This document shows, one piece after another, positions 16,296 to 24,374 of a stretch of 64,000 nucleotides of DNA. The notes below the pieces were generated by a model. That model was not told the DNA's origin. It saw nothing but the letters and a program-made list of their open reading frames with translations, and did no database searches. The stretch is from Thermopolyspora sp044507605 (GTDB lineage: Bacteria; Actinomycetota; Actinomycetes; Streptosporangiales; Streptosporangiaceae). A program made the translations under genes and the position numbers. Within the stretch, counting starts at the first letter, position 1. Each line of letters starts with the position of its first letter. The DNA lies in NCBI GenBank assembly GCA_044507605.1, contig JBIQJI010000024.1:6061-70060 (forward strand), read 5' to 3'.

Positions 16296-17282
16296 ATGGG
16301 CCGGCTGACCCTGACGCTCGCCTGCGGCGACTACGACCGCACCCGTGCCCTTGAGGACGGCAGTGTCCGCCCCGACGGCATCGACCTGATCTACCTGCGG
16401 CTGCCGGTCGAGGAGACCTTCTTCCGGATGCTGCGGCACCGCGAGTTCGACGTGGCGGAGATGTCGCTGTCGACGTACGTCGCCACCCTCGACGCGCGGA
16501 CCCCGCCGTTCGTGGCGCTGCCCGTCTTCACGTCACGGATGTTCCGGCACGGCGGCATCTACGTCAACGCCGACGCCGGCATCGAGCGGCCGTCCGACCT
16601 GCGCGGCAGACGCGTCGGCAACCCCGAGTTCCAGCTGACCGCGGGGGTGTGGATCCGGGGCATTCTCGCCGAGCATCACGGCGTCCCCCTCGACTCGGTG
16701 ACGTACGTGTCCGGCGGCCTGGAGTCGCCCGGGCGCGTCGAGAAGGGCCGCATCGAGACGCCGCTCACGATCGAGTCCGCGCCGCCTGACCGGACCCTGT
16801 CCGGCATGCTCGCGGACGGCGAGATCGACGCCCTCTACACGCCCCGCGTGCCGAGCCCTTTCCAGCGGCGGGACCCTCGCGTCAAGCGGCTCTTCCCCGA
16901 CGTCGCCGCGGCCGAGCGCGCCTACTACGCGACGACGGGCATCTTCCCGATCATGCATGTCGTGGTCGTCCGCCGCGACGTCTACGAGCGGCATCGCTGG
17001 GTCGCGCAGTCGCTGTGCAAGGCGTTCGTGGCCGCGCGCGACGACGCCTACGAGCGCATCTACGACTCCTCGGCGCTGCGCTTCATGACGCCGTGGCTGA
17101 TCCAGGAGATCGAGCAGGCCCGTGAGCTGCTCGGCACCGACTACTGGTCCTACGGCGTCCAGGCGAACGCGCACGTGCTGGCGACGTTCCTGCGCTACCA
17201 CCATGAACAGGGGCTGTCTCGCCGGATGCGCACGCCCGCCGAGATCTTCGCCCCCGAAAGCCTGGAGTCGTTCGTCATATGA
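16296..17282 (+). CDS. 4,5-dihydroxyphthalate decarboxylase-like protein (paralogue 2)
   Basis: 328 residues. The start LTLACGDYDRTRALEDG, the DVAEMSLSTYV segment, FPIMHVVVVRRDVYERHRWVA and the C-terminal YGVQANAHVLATFLRYHHEQGL match the Pht5 family closely. It would remove one carboxylate of 4,5-dihydroxyphthalate to give protocatechuate, which fits the Rieske oxygenase and LigJ. Starts one base after the ligJ stop and overlaps the next start by ATGA, so the genes are translated together. Confidence 0.82.
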   Translation: MGRLTLTLACGDYDRTRALEDGSVRPDGIDLIYLRLPVEETFFRMLRHREFDVAEMSLSTYVATLDARTPPFVALPVFTSRMFRHGGIYVNADAGIERPSDLRGRRVGNPEFQLTAGVWIRGILAEHHGVPLDSVTYVSGGLESPGRVEKGRIETPLTIESAPPDRTLSGMLADGEIDALYTPRVPSPFQRRDPRVKRLFPDVAAAERAYYATTGIFPIMHVVVVRRDVYERHRWVAQSLCKAFVAARDDAYERIYDSSALRFMTPWLIQEIEQARELLGTDYWSYGVQANAHVLATFLRYHHEQGLSRRMRTPAEIFAPESLESFVI

Positions 17283-18016
17283 GCGCCGGCGACCTCGACG
17301 AGCTGCGCAGGACCGTGGCCCTGGGCTGCCGCATCGTGGCCGCGGCCGGGCTGACCACGCCGCTGCTGGGGCACATCAGCCTGCGCGCCGGCCCCGGCCG
17401 GGTCCTGGTGCGCTGCCGCGGCCCGCAGGAGCGCGGCCTGCTCTTCACCACCGTGTCGGACGTCCGGCTCGCCGGCCTCGACGACCAGGGCGACATCGGC
17501 GACGGCTACCGCCTGCCCAACGAGTACCCGATCCACGCCGAGATCCTGCGCGCGCGGCCCGACGTCGCCTCGGTGCTGCACGCCCATCCCCGCTCCGCCC
17601 TGCTCGCCGGGCTCGCCGGGGTGCCGATCCGCCCGGTGTTCGGCGCCTACGACATCCCGGCGTTCCGGCTGGCCGCCGACGGAGTGCCCGGCTACCCTCA
17701 CGCGGGCCTGGTCCGCACCGCCGCGGCGGGACGGGAGCTCGCCCGCGCTCTCGGCGGGTCCGCCGTCGTGCTGCTCCGCGGCCACGGGGTCGCGACGGTG
17801 GGCGCGGACGTGCCGCAGGCGCTGGGCCGGCTGCTCGCGCTCGACGAGCTGCTGCGGGTCTGCGTCGAGCTGGCCCTGTCGGGCGCCGTGCCGCCCGAGG
17901 TGCCGGAACCCGACCGCGCGCACCTGCCCGACCTCGGCGCGGAGTTCACCGAACGGGCCCTGTGGCGCCACCACGTGGGGCTCCTGGAGCTGCGGGGCCT
18001 CGCCGACGTCGGGTGA
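17279..18016 (+). CDS. Class II aldolase/adducin-family protein (aldolase or dihydroxyphthalate decarboxylase)
   Basis: 245 residues, ATG overlapping the previous stop. It has the family metal site: YPIHAEIL and LHAHP in the N-terminal half and LRGHGVATVG later, giving the conserved His residues. The GHIS and TTVSD segments also fit. In actinobacterial phthalate pathways the 3,4-dihydroxyphthalate 2-decarboxylase PhtC belongs to this family; it could also be the aldolase that splits 4-carboxy-4-hydroxy-2-oxoadipate after LigJ. The sequence alone does not separate these. Confidence 0.75.
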   Translation: MSAGDLDELRRTVALGCRIVAAAGLTTPLLGHISLRAGPGRVLVRCRGPQERGLLFTTVSDVRLAGLDDQGDIGDGYRLPNEYPIHAEILRARPDVASVLHAHPRSALLAGLAGVPIRPVFGAYDIPAFRLAADGVPGYPHAGLVRTAAAGRELARALGGSAVVLLRGHGVATVGADVPQALGRLLALDELLRVCVELALSGAVPPEVPEPDRAHLPDLGAEFTERALWRHHVGLLELRGLADVG

Positions 18017-18027
18017 CGACCCCGGCC

Positions 18028-18091
18028 GGCCGTCTGACCCCGGACGGACCCCGGACGGACCCCGGACGACGCCCGCCGGGCTCAGACGGCC
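18028..18091. terminator. Bidirectional terminator-like inverted repeat with tandem-repeat loop
   Basis: Arms GGCCGTCTGA (18028-18037) and TCAGACGGCC (18082-18091) are perfectly complementary and lie between convergent genes. The loop holds three tandem 11-base units ACCCCGGACGG (18037-18069, the last with one change). The right arm covers the reductase stop codon. No T-tract is seen, as is common in high-GC actinomycetes. Confidence 0.5.
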
Positions 18092-19353
18092 GCCGTGGGG
18101 GCGCTCACGAGGTCCTTGAGGGGCACGGAGACGTCGCCGACCCGGTCGGGCGGCAGGGTGCCCCCGTCGCCGAGCACCCTGCGCACGACCATGTGGTCGC
18201 GGGGCGAGTTGATCGAGTCGGCCGCGATGAGCCGGCCGGCCCGGTAGTAGAGCACCGAGAACCGCTCGCTCGCCGGGTCGCCCCGCACGACGTAATGGTC
18301 GTAGCCCGCGGACAGGCCGGCGATCTGCAGTTTCAGGTCGGCCTGATCGGACCAGAACCACGGCGCGGAACGGCTCTCGGTGCGGTACCCGAGCAGCGAC
18401 GCGGCGGCGATCTGCGCCTGCGACACGGCGTTGTGCACCGATTCGATCCGCACCCGGCCCTGCCGGGTCAGCGGATGGGGCAGAACGGTGCAGTCGCCGC
18501 CGGCGACGATCGCCGGGTTGCTGGTGCGCGCGTGGGCGTCGACGACGATGCCGTGATCCACCCGCAGCCCCAGCTGCTCGGCGAGCCCGGTGCGCGGTTC
18601 GAGGCCGATGCCCACGACCACCACGTCGGCCGGCAGGGTCGCGCCGTCGCTCAGCTCCACGGCCCGGACGCGCCCGCCGCCGGTGAACGCCGTCACGAGG
18701 GTGCCGAGGCGCACCGCCGTGCCGCGGCGCCGGTGCGCCTCGGCGTAGAAGGCGGAGACGGCCGGTGCGACCGAACGCGCCATCAACCGGTCGGCGGCCT
18801 CCACGACGGTGACGTCCTTGCCGGCGGCGCGCGCCACGGCGGCGGCTTCGAGGCCGACGAAGCCGCCGCCGACGACCACGACGCGCTCGGCGGTGGCCAG
18901 CTCGCGGCGCAGCCCGAGCGCGTCGTCGACGTCCCGCAGGTAGTGGATGCCGGCCAGGTCGTGCCCGGGCACGCGCATCCGCCGGGGGGCGCCGCCGAGG
19001 GTCAGGGCGAGCCTGCTGAAGGCGAGCCGCCGGCCGCCGCGCGTCACGGCCTCGCCCGCACCGGCGGCGGGGTCGGCGAGCCGGATGGTCTCCACCCATT
19101 CACCGCAGATCAGCCGGATCGCGTTCGCCGCATAGAAGTCTCTGCCGCGCAGCGCGAGCCGCTCCTCGGGGAGATCGCCTTGGAGGAACTCCTTGGACAG
19201 CGGCGGCCGCTGGTACGGCGGGCGCGCCTCGCCGCCGAGCAGGGTGATCGGCTCCGTCGCGCCCAGCTCCCGAAGACTCGCCGCCAGCTGCAGACCGGCT
19301 TGACCGGCACCCACGATCAGCGTGCCAACGCGTTCCGGGTCGCTGGAGTTCAC
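18082..19353 (-). CDS. NAD(P)H:ferredoxin reductase, FAD type (BphA4/putidaredoxin reductase-like)
   Basis: 423 residues from a GTG with GGGGAGG upstream. Two dinucleotide sites are present: GAGQAG near residue 15 for FAD and GGGFVG near residue 160 for NAD(P)H. PPYQRPPLSKEFL, GGDCTV and the WFWSDQ segment are typical of oxygenase-coupled reductases. It should reduce the ferredoxin at 8681 for the Rieske oxygenase. It is alone on this strand, with an island-type operator in its promoter. Confidence 0.88.
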   Translation of the reverse strand: MNSSDPERVGTLIVGAGQAGLQLAASLRELGATEPITLLGGEARPPYQRPPLSKEFLQGDLPEERLALRGRDFYAANAIRLICGEWVETIRLADPAAGAGEAVTRGGRRLAFSRLALTLGGAPRRMRVPGHDLAGIHYLRDVDDALGLRRELATAERVVVVGGGFVGLEAAAVARAAGKDVTVVEAADRLMARSVAPAVSAFYAEAHRRRGTAVRLGTLVTAFTGGGRVRAVELSDGATLPADVVVVGIGLEPRTGLAEQLGLRVDHGIVVDAHARTSNPAIVAGGDCTVLPHPLTRQGRVRIESVHNAVSQAQIAAASLLGYRTESRSAPWFWSDQADLKLQIAGLSAGYDHYVVRGDPASERFSVLYYRAGRLIAADSINSPRDHMVVRRVLGDGGTLPPDRVGDVSVPLKDLVSAPTAAV

Positions 19354-19366
19354 CGCACCTCCCCTA

Positions 19367-19387
19367 AAGGTCTAACATTCATACCTT
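19367..19387. promoter_or_regulatory. GGTCTAACC-type operator before ferredoxin reductase
   Basis: Contains AGGTCTAAC (19368-19376) and an inverted repeat AAGGT (19367-19371) / ACCTT (19383-19387) with 11 bases between, immediately upstream of the reductase ribosome site. Confidence 0.5.
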
Positions 19388-19489
19388 ATCCTACCCGGCG
19401 AACTTCGCTCAACCGCCGGACGCGGCCGCGCAGGACGACACAGGACGGGGCGGGACGGGGCGGATGGTCTCCAGCAGGGTGCTGTTCGT

Positions 19490-19505
19490 CATACCATTAG
19501 GTGGT
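19490..19505. promoter_or_regulatory. Operator-like site upstream of GntR-2
   Basis: ACCATTAGGTGGT (19493-19505) holds ACCA...TGGT half sites in everted order and resembles the island motif read from the other strand. It lies 133 bases before the GntR-2 start. Confidence 0.35.
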
Positions 19506-19637
19506 TCCGGCAGGAAGCGATCCGGCGCGGACGTTCGGGAAACACGCGCGCGGCACGGGGGCGGCTTTCCACCGACGGGACGACGGCGTCCCGCCCCGAC
19601 CGCGCGAGCACACGCGATACGAGGGGTAGGAAACGTC

Positions 19638-20408
19638 ATGGTCGAGATGAAGACGAAATCCGGCGGCAAGGAGCTGTTCAGCCGGGTGAACGTCGACCGC
19701 GCCTCACAGGTCATCGTCGACCAGATCAAACTCCTCATTCGCCAAGGCCGGCTCCAGCCGGGCGACCGCCTGCCCAGCGAGCGCGAGCTGTGCGAGCAGT
19801 TCGGCGTCAGCCGCGTGACGGTGCGCGAGGCGCTCCGGGTGCTGGAGGCCGGCGGCCTGGTGACGATCCGGGTCGGCGCGCACGGCGGCGCGTTCCTCAC
19901 CAAACCGTCCGCCGAGCTGCTCGGTGTGGGGCTCGCGGACCTGCTGCGGCTCGCCCCGCTGACCGCCGCGAACGTCACCGAGGCCCGCATGATCGTCGAG
20001 CTGGGCATCCTGCCCCTCGTCGTGGAGCGCGCGACCGAGGAGGACGTCGCCGAGCTGCTGGAGATCGTCGAGAAGGGCACGCAGGCCCTCAAGGAGGACC
20101 GGTACACGATGGAGATGTCCGCCGATTTCCATATCCGCGTCGCCGCCTGCACCCACAACCCGGCCATCGAGATGCTCGTGCAGAGCTTCCACGGCCCCAT
20201 GCTCATGTCGCTGGAACAGGCCCACGCCGCGGCGCCCCTGATGGGGCACCGCGGCACCGAGGAGCATCGCAAGCTGGCCCAGGCGATCGCCAGGCGCGAC
20301 CTCGAAGGCGCGGCGTCGGTGATGCGCACCCACATCGGCCGCACCGCCAAGCGGGTCCAGAGCCTCGAACGACAGGCCGATCACCGCGAGCGCGTCACGC
20401 CGTCCTGA
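19638..20408 (+). CDS. FadR-subfamily GntR regulator (paralogue 2)
   Basis: 256 residues from ATG 19638, preceded by GAGGGGTAGG; the frame extends upstream but the extension is Arg/Pro-rich and unlike the family. The winged helix (GDRLPSERELCEQFGVSRVTV) and FCD domain closely parallel GntR-1, including ADFHIRVAACTHNPAIEMLV and FHGPMLMSLEQA. The recognition helix is almost identical in the two, so they probably bind the same GGTCTAACC-like sites, perhaps with different effectors. Its 3' end overlaps the convergent ABC ATPase by 28 bases. Confidence 0.88.
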   Translation: MVEMKTKSGGKELFSRVNVDRASQVIVDQIKLLIRQGRLQPGDRLPSERELCEQFGVSRVTVREALRVLEAGGLVTIRVGAHGGAFLTKPSAELLGVGLADLLRLAPLTAANVTEARMIVELGILPLVVERATEEDVAELLEIVEKGTQALKEDRYTMEMSADFHIRVAACTHNPAIEMLVQSFHGPMLMSLEQAHAAAPLMGHRGTEEHRKLAQAIARRDLEGAASVMRTHIGRTAKRVQSLERQADHRERVTPS

Positions 20409-21211
20409 ACGATGGCGCGCATGACCTCGTCCTCGATCATGCGCCAGATCTCGTAGTTGTGCTCCGCGAACTCGGGGAGCCGCTTCACCGCCAACTCGCG
20501 CGGGCGCGGCAGGTCGATCGGCACCTCCGCCCGCACCCGGCCCGGCCGCGCCGTCAGCACGATCACGCGATCCGACAGGAAGACGGCCTCGTCGATCTGG
20601 TGCGTGACGAAGACGATGGTCTTGCGGGTCTCCCGCCAGATCCGGATCAGCTCGGCCTGCATGACCTCGCGGGTCTGGGCGTCGAGCGCCGCGAACGGCT
20701 CGTCCATCAGCATCACGCGGGGCGCGCTCGTCAGCGCCCGGGCGAGGTTCACGCGCTGCCGCATGCCGCCGGACAGCTGGTGCGGGTAGTGACTCTCGAA
20801 GCCGCTGAGACCGACCAGGTTGAGGTACTCGCGGGCCCGTTCGAGGTAGACGGACTTCTTCTCGCGCCGCATCTCGGGGCCGATGACGGTGTTCTGCAGC
20901 ACGGTCCGCCAGGGCAGCAGGCTGTCCTGCTGGAACACGACCGCGAGGCCCTCCATCGGTCCCCGCACGATCTGGTCGCCGAGCCGGACGGTCCCCTCAT
21001 CGGCCTGCGTGAGACCGTCCATGATCCGCAGCAGGGTGGTCTTGCCGCAGCCGGAGGCGCCGACGATCGAGACGAACTCGCCGTCCTGGATGTCGAAGCC
21101 GACGTCGTGCAGCGCGTGCGTCGGGGTGTCGCCGCGCCAGAAGATCTTGCTCACCCCGTCGAGCGACAGCGCCGGCGCCGCTCCGGAGCCGCTCAGGCCT
21201 GGAACCGCCAT
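20381..21211 (-). CDS. ABC transporter ATPase, nitrate/sulfonate/taurine (SsuB/TauB) type
   Basis: 276 residues from an ATG with AAAGGAGGA upstream. Walker A GASGCGKTT, Q-loop FQQDSLLPW, ABC signature LSGGMRQR, Walker B VMLMDEP and the H-loop VTHQ are all present. The LLPWRTV segment is typical of the SsuB/TauB family. Its start lies within the end of the permease gene (19-base overlap), as part of a three-gene minus-strand importer operon. Confidence 0.9.
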   Translation of the reverse strand: MAVPGLSGSGAAPALSLDGVSKIFWRGDTPTHALHDVGFDIQDGEFVSIVGASGCGKTTLLRIMDGLTQADEGTVRLGDQIVRGPMEGLAVVFQQDSLLPWRTVLQNTVIGPEMRREKKSVYLERAREYLNLVGLSGFESHYPHQLSGGMRQRVNLARALTSAPRVMLMDEPFAALDAQTREVMQAELIRIWRETRKTIVFVTHQIDEAVFLSDRVIVLTARPGRVRAEVPIDLPRPRELAVKRLPEFAEHNYEIWRMIEDEVMRAIVQDGVTRSR

Positions 21212-22029
21212 GGGGCGATCCTCCTTTCCAGCAGCGAGAGAAGACTCGTCCCCACCATCCCGACGACGGCGAGCACGATGACCGCCACGAACAGCCCCGC
21301 GCTGTCGAACGTCTGGCCCGCCTCGGTGATCCGGAAACCCAGACCGGCCGCGGCGCCGAAGAACTCGCCGACGACCACCGCGATGACGCCCCGTGCGACC
21401 GACAGCCGCAGCCCGACCAGGACGTAGGGGACCGCCGAGAGCAGGCGGACCTTGGTGAACAGCTGAACCTGGGTGGCGCCGTAGGAGCGGGCGACGTCGA
21501 TGTACGCCTGCTCGGTCGTCTCCAGTCCCTGCCGCGTGTTGAGGAAGACCGGGAAGAAGACCATCAGGACGACGATCGAGACCTTCGACAGGATGCCGAT
21601 GCCGAACCACAGGATGAACAGCGGCGCCAGTGCGATGATCGGTGTGCTGTAGAGCAGGTAGACCCACGGATCGGTGAGCCGCCGCAGGAACATGCTCGAC
21701 GACACGATGCCGCCGAGCAGGATGGCGGCGATCGAGCCGATCGCGTACCCCAGGAGGAACTCCTGGGCACTGATCGCGATGTCGTCCCACAGCTGGCCCG
21801 ACTCCGCCGATTCGACGCTCGAACCGAGCACCTGCGGGAGCGTGGGGAAGAACAGCGGGTTGTGGACGATCACCCGGGCGACGATCTCCCAGATGCCGAT
21901 CGCGAGGACCAGGGACAGGGCGGTGACCCAGTGCCGGTCACGCACGAGGAACCCGCCCCGCGGGCGCCGGGGCTGCGCCGGTCGCGCGCCCGCCTCGCCG
22001 GTCTGGGGCAGCGCTTCAGAGGAGCTCAT
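21193..22029 (-). CDS. ABC transporter permease, SsuC/TauC type
   Basis: 278 residues from ATG 22029, which has GGAGAGG upstream; an ATG at 22071 overlapping the previous stop (ATGA) is the alternative and adds 14 residues. It has about six membrane segments and the EAA-like loop YIDVARSYGATQVQLFTKVRLLSAVP that contacts the ATPase. Family and context indicate import of an organic acid or sulfonate-like substrate, plausibly the aromatic acid used by the island. Confidence 0.88.
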   Translation of the reverse strand: MSSSEALPQTGEAGARPAQPRRPRGGFLVRDRHWVTALSLVLAIGIWEIVARVIVHNPLFFPTLPQVLGSSVESAESGQLWDDIAISAQEFLLGYAIGSIAAILLGGIVSSSMFLRRLTDPWVYLLYSTPIIALAPLFILWFGIGILSKVSIVVLMVFFPVFLNTRQGLETTEQAYIDVARSYGATQVQLFTKVRLLSAVPYVLVGLRLSVARGVIAVVVGEFFGAAAGLGFRITEAGQTFDSAGLFVAVIVLAVVGMVGTSLLSLLERRIAPWRFQA

Positions 22030-22067
22030 CGTGCCCTCTCCATCGGGTCGTGGCCCATGGCCGGCGG

Positions 22068-23063
22068 TCATGACTGCGGGGTGTAGCCCGGGGCGAGGTA
22101 CTTGTCGGGTGTGACACCGGTGAAGTCGGTCCCTTCGGTCTTACTGATGATCTTCATGGCGCCTTCCACCCAGGCCGGCGGCAGCTCCACGTTCTCGGAG
22201 TACGGCTTGAGCTCGTTCATGTAGTAGTCGTAGATCGCCGCCGCGGTCTCCTCGTCGACCTTGACGTTCTTGGCGAGGATCGAGATCGCCCGGTCCTTGT
22301 TCGCGGGGTCCTGGATCCAGTCGTTGCCGTCGGCGAAGGCCTTGAGGAACTTCCTGGCCACGTCGCCGTTGGCCTCGAGCCAGTCCTTGCGGACCACGAA
22401 CCCCAGGAAGCCGAAGTTCTGCCCGGCGTGGACCTCCGCCATGCTGAGCAGCGGCTTGTACCCGTCCCTGATGGCCTGGGTGTCGTAGGGCGCGATCAAC
22501 AGGGCGCCGACGGCCTGGCCGCCGGAGAGGGCGGCGTAGCGGGCGGTCGACGTGCCGGAGTAGACGAATGTGACCTTGCTGTCGTCGACGCCGCCGTCGC
22601 GCAGCCACTGGCGGAACAGGTAGGTGTCGGGATCCTTGCTCGACGCCATCGAGACCGTCTTGCCGACGAAGTCCTTCGGTCCGGTGACGTCCTTGTTCAC
22701 CATCAGCCGGAACGGCGCCTTGATCATCGGACTGCCGATCGCCACCAGCGGGGCGCCGGCGTCGATCGCCGCGATCGTGGCGTCGAGGTTGACGATGCCG
22801 ATGTCGTACGAGCCTCCGATGACCTGCTGGGCGGCGTTCTGCACGCTGCCGACGTAGGTGGGCCGGACCACGAGCCCGGCCTTCTTGAACAGGCCGAGCT
22901 CTTCGGCGGCGTAGCCGCCCCAGCTCGTCGTCGACGCCGTGGCGGCCGCCAGGCGGATCGTGGTGACACCGCCACCGGTGTCCTTGTGGTCGGACGCGCC
23001 GCAGGCGCCCAGAGCAGCCGACGCGATGACCGTTGCGATGATTCCGGCGATCGTTCGTTTCAT
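22068..23063 (-). CDS. NMT1/SsuA-type substrate-binding lipoprotein
   Basis: 331 residues from ATG 23063 (a GTG two codons upstream at 23069 has AAGGA at better spacing). The signal peptide ends in the lipobox LGAC, then Gly/Ser-rich residues. TTSWGGYAAEELGLFKKAGLVV and the GGSYDIGIVNLDATIAAIDAGAPLVAIG segment are typical of NMT1/THI5-like binding proteins for nitrate, sulfonates or aromatic acids. First gene of the importer operon, with a clear island operator in its promoter. Confidence 0.87.
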   Translation of the reverse strand: MKRTIAGIIATVIASAALGACGASDHKDTGGGVTTIRLAAATASTTSWGGYAAEELGLFKKAGLVVRPTYVGSVQNAAQQVIGGSYDIGIVNLDATIAAIDAGAPLVAIGSPMIKAPFRLMVNKDVTGPKDFVGKTVSMASSKDPDTYLFRQWLRDGGVDDSKVTFVYSGTSTARYAALSGGQAVGALLIAPYDTQAIRDGYKPLLSMAEVHAGQNFGFLGFVVRKDWLEANGDVARKFLKAFADGNDWIQDPANKDRAISILAKNVKVDEETAAAIYDYYMNELKPYSENVELPPAWVEGAMKIISKTEGTDFTGVTPDKYLAPGYTPQS

Positions 23064-23150
23064 GTGCACTTCGGTCCTTGCCTCAGGAACGTCATCTCGC
23101 GCGGCGGGTCGGAGACCGGCCGGGGTCGATGCGAGGCACGATAACAGGAT

Positions 23151-23180
23151 TTGGTCTTATGGTCTAACCCTTATTTGGTC
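23151..23180. promoter_or_regulatory. Cluster of GGTC half sites with GGTCTAACC operator before SBP operon
   Basis: TTATGGTCTAACCCTTATT (23157-23175) contains the full core. A further GGTC lies on each side (23153-23156 and 23177-23180), so three half sites lie in one orientation. The site is ~90 bases upstream of the binding-protein start. Confidence 0.6.
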
Positions 23181-23186
23181 AGTGAA

Positions 23187-24326
23187 TCATACCGTCGGCC
23201 GCCAGACGTAACCCGGATCGGTGTACGCCTCGGCCGGCATGAGCGAAGTCGAGCCCCGCTCGGCCAGCCGCTGCTCGAAGTACTCGCGCACCCACGGGTC
23301 CTCGTCCACGTACTCGATCTGGTCGCGCCTGCGCTCCGCCTCCGTCGGCGCATACCCGTGGAACTGCAGCGGCGGATGGAACGCCAGATAGCGCGCCGGC
23401 TCGGCGCCCGTGTTGAAGTGCTGGTGGAACCAGTGGTCGGGCGGCACGATGAGCGACCCCCTCCCCCACGGGACGATCACCCTGTCGTCGCCGCCCTCAC
23501 GCCACATCAGCGTGTAGCCGGTCCCCTCGGGAATGACGATGACGCGGCCCGGTCCGTGCCGATGGGCCTTCTTGTACGTGCGCGGCGGGAAGACCGACAT
23601 GTGACAGCCCATCTCCGAACCGGCGAACTGGATGCTGAGCAGCCCGCCGCCGGCGCCCCGCCTCCGGTGGTCCTCGAGCTTGTCCCACGCGCGCAGGTCG
23701 GGAAAGAAGTTGCCGAGCCAGTAGGTGTCCTTGCCCGAGCCGACCCACTTGAGGCCGCTGCCGGCCTCGACGCGGCGCGCCTCGTCGTACGCCGTGTCCA
23801 GGTTCAGGCCCGCGGGCACGCGGGCGACGGCATCGCCGAGGAAGAACCCGGCCTCGGGCACGACCGACATGGCCAGCGGCAGGAAGTTGTAGTGCAGCAG
23901 CCGCGCGGGGCGGTCGCCGCGCAGGTTGGCGAACTCGCGAACCGTGTTGCGCGGCACGACGAACAGCGACGACTGCGCCCACTCGAAGCCGGTGACGCCC
24001 CCCGCGTCGTCCCGGACGGTGGTCATGCCGTTGCCCGAGGAGACGTACACGATCTCGTCGATGGCCATGCGGTACGGCGCCTGGCTCTCGCCCGGCTCGA
24101 TGTGCGTGACCCTGGCCTCGCTGATGCCCTGCTGCCCCTCCAGCCGAATGAACGCCGCCCTGGTGCCGCGCTCGGCCCACGGCGCCACGTCCAGGGCGTC
24201 GACATCGGTCACCCCATGGCCCCCGTACACCGGGACGCCGGTGGCCGCCACCCCCTCCAGCCACTCGTCGTAGGCGTACGTCGCGGCCGTCGCCGACTCG
24301 CGACCGGCCTCGCTCGGGGAGGTCAT
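23187..24326 (-). CDS. Bicupin protein A
   Basis: 379 residues from ATG 24326, preceded by AAGGAG; a GTG five codons upstream is less likely. Two cupin domains. The C-terminal one (about residues 240-310) keeps a metal site: H255-x-H257 in AHRHGPG, a GTGYTL turn, and H301-x-H303 in HWFHQHFNTG. The N-terminal one (about 70-140) lacks ligands (SQAPYRMAIDE, no second His) and is probably structural. It resembles, at a distance, bicupin dioxygenases such as gentisate 1,2-dioxygenase, but I cannot assign a reaction. It follows EutA-like protein A by 48 bases and is the last gene of the 30059-23187 operon. Confidence 0.75.
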   Translation of the reverse strand: MTSPSEAGRESATAATYAYDEWLEGVAATGVPVYGGHGVTDVDALDVAPWAERGTRAAFIRLEGQQGISEARVTHIEPGESQAPYRMAIDEIVYVSSGNGMTTVRDDAGGVTGFEWAQSSLFVVPRNTVREFANLRGDRPARLLHYNFLPLAMSVVPEAGFFLGDAVARVPAGLNLDTAYDEARRVEAGSGLKWVGSGKDTYWLGNFFPDLRAWDKLEDHRRRGAGGGLLSIQFAGSEMGCHMSVFPPRTYKKAHRHGPGRVIVIPEGTGYTLMWREGGDDRVIVPWGRGSLIVPPDHWFHQHFNTGAEPARYLAFHPPLQFHGYAPTEAERRRDQIEYVDEDPWVREYFEQRLAERGSTSLMPAEAYTDPGYVWRPTV

Positions 24327-24374
24327 CTCGCTCTCCTTCACAGCCCACCTCGGGAATGTCGTCGTCTTCGCCGG

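Noticed and set aside
19464..19637. N-terminal extension of GntR-2
   Set aside because: The extra 58 residues are Arg/Pro-rich, contain the operator-like site and are absent from the paralogue; ATG 19638 has its own ribosome site.
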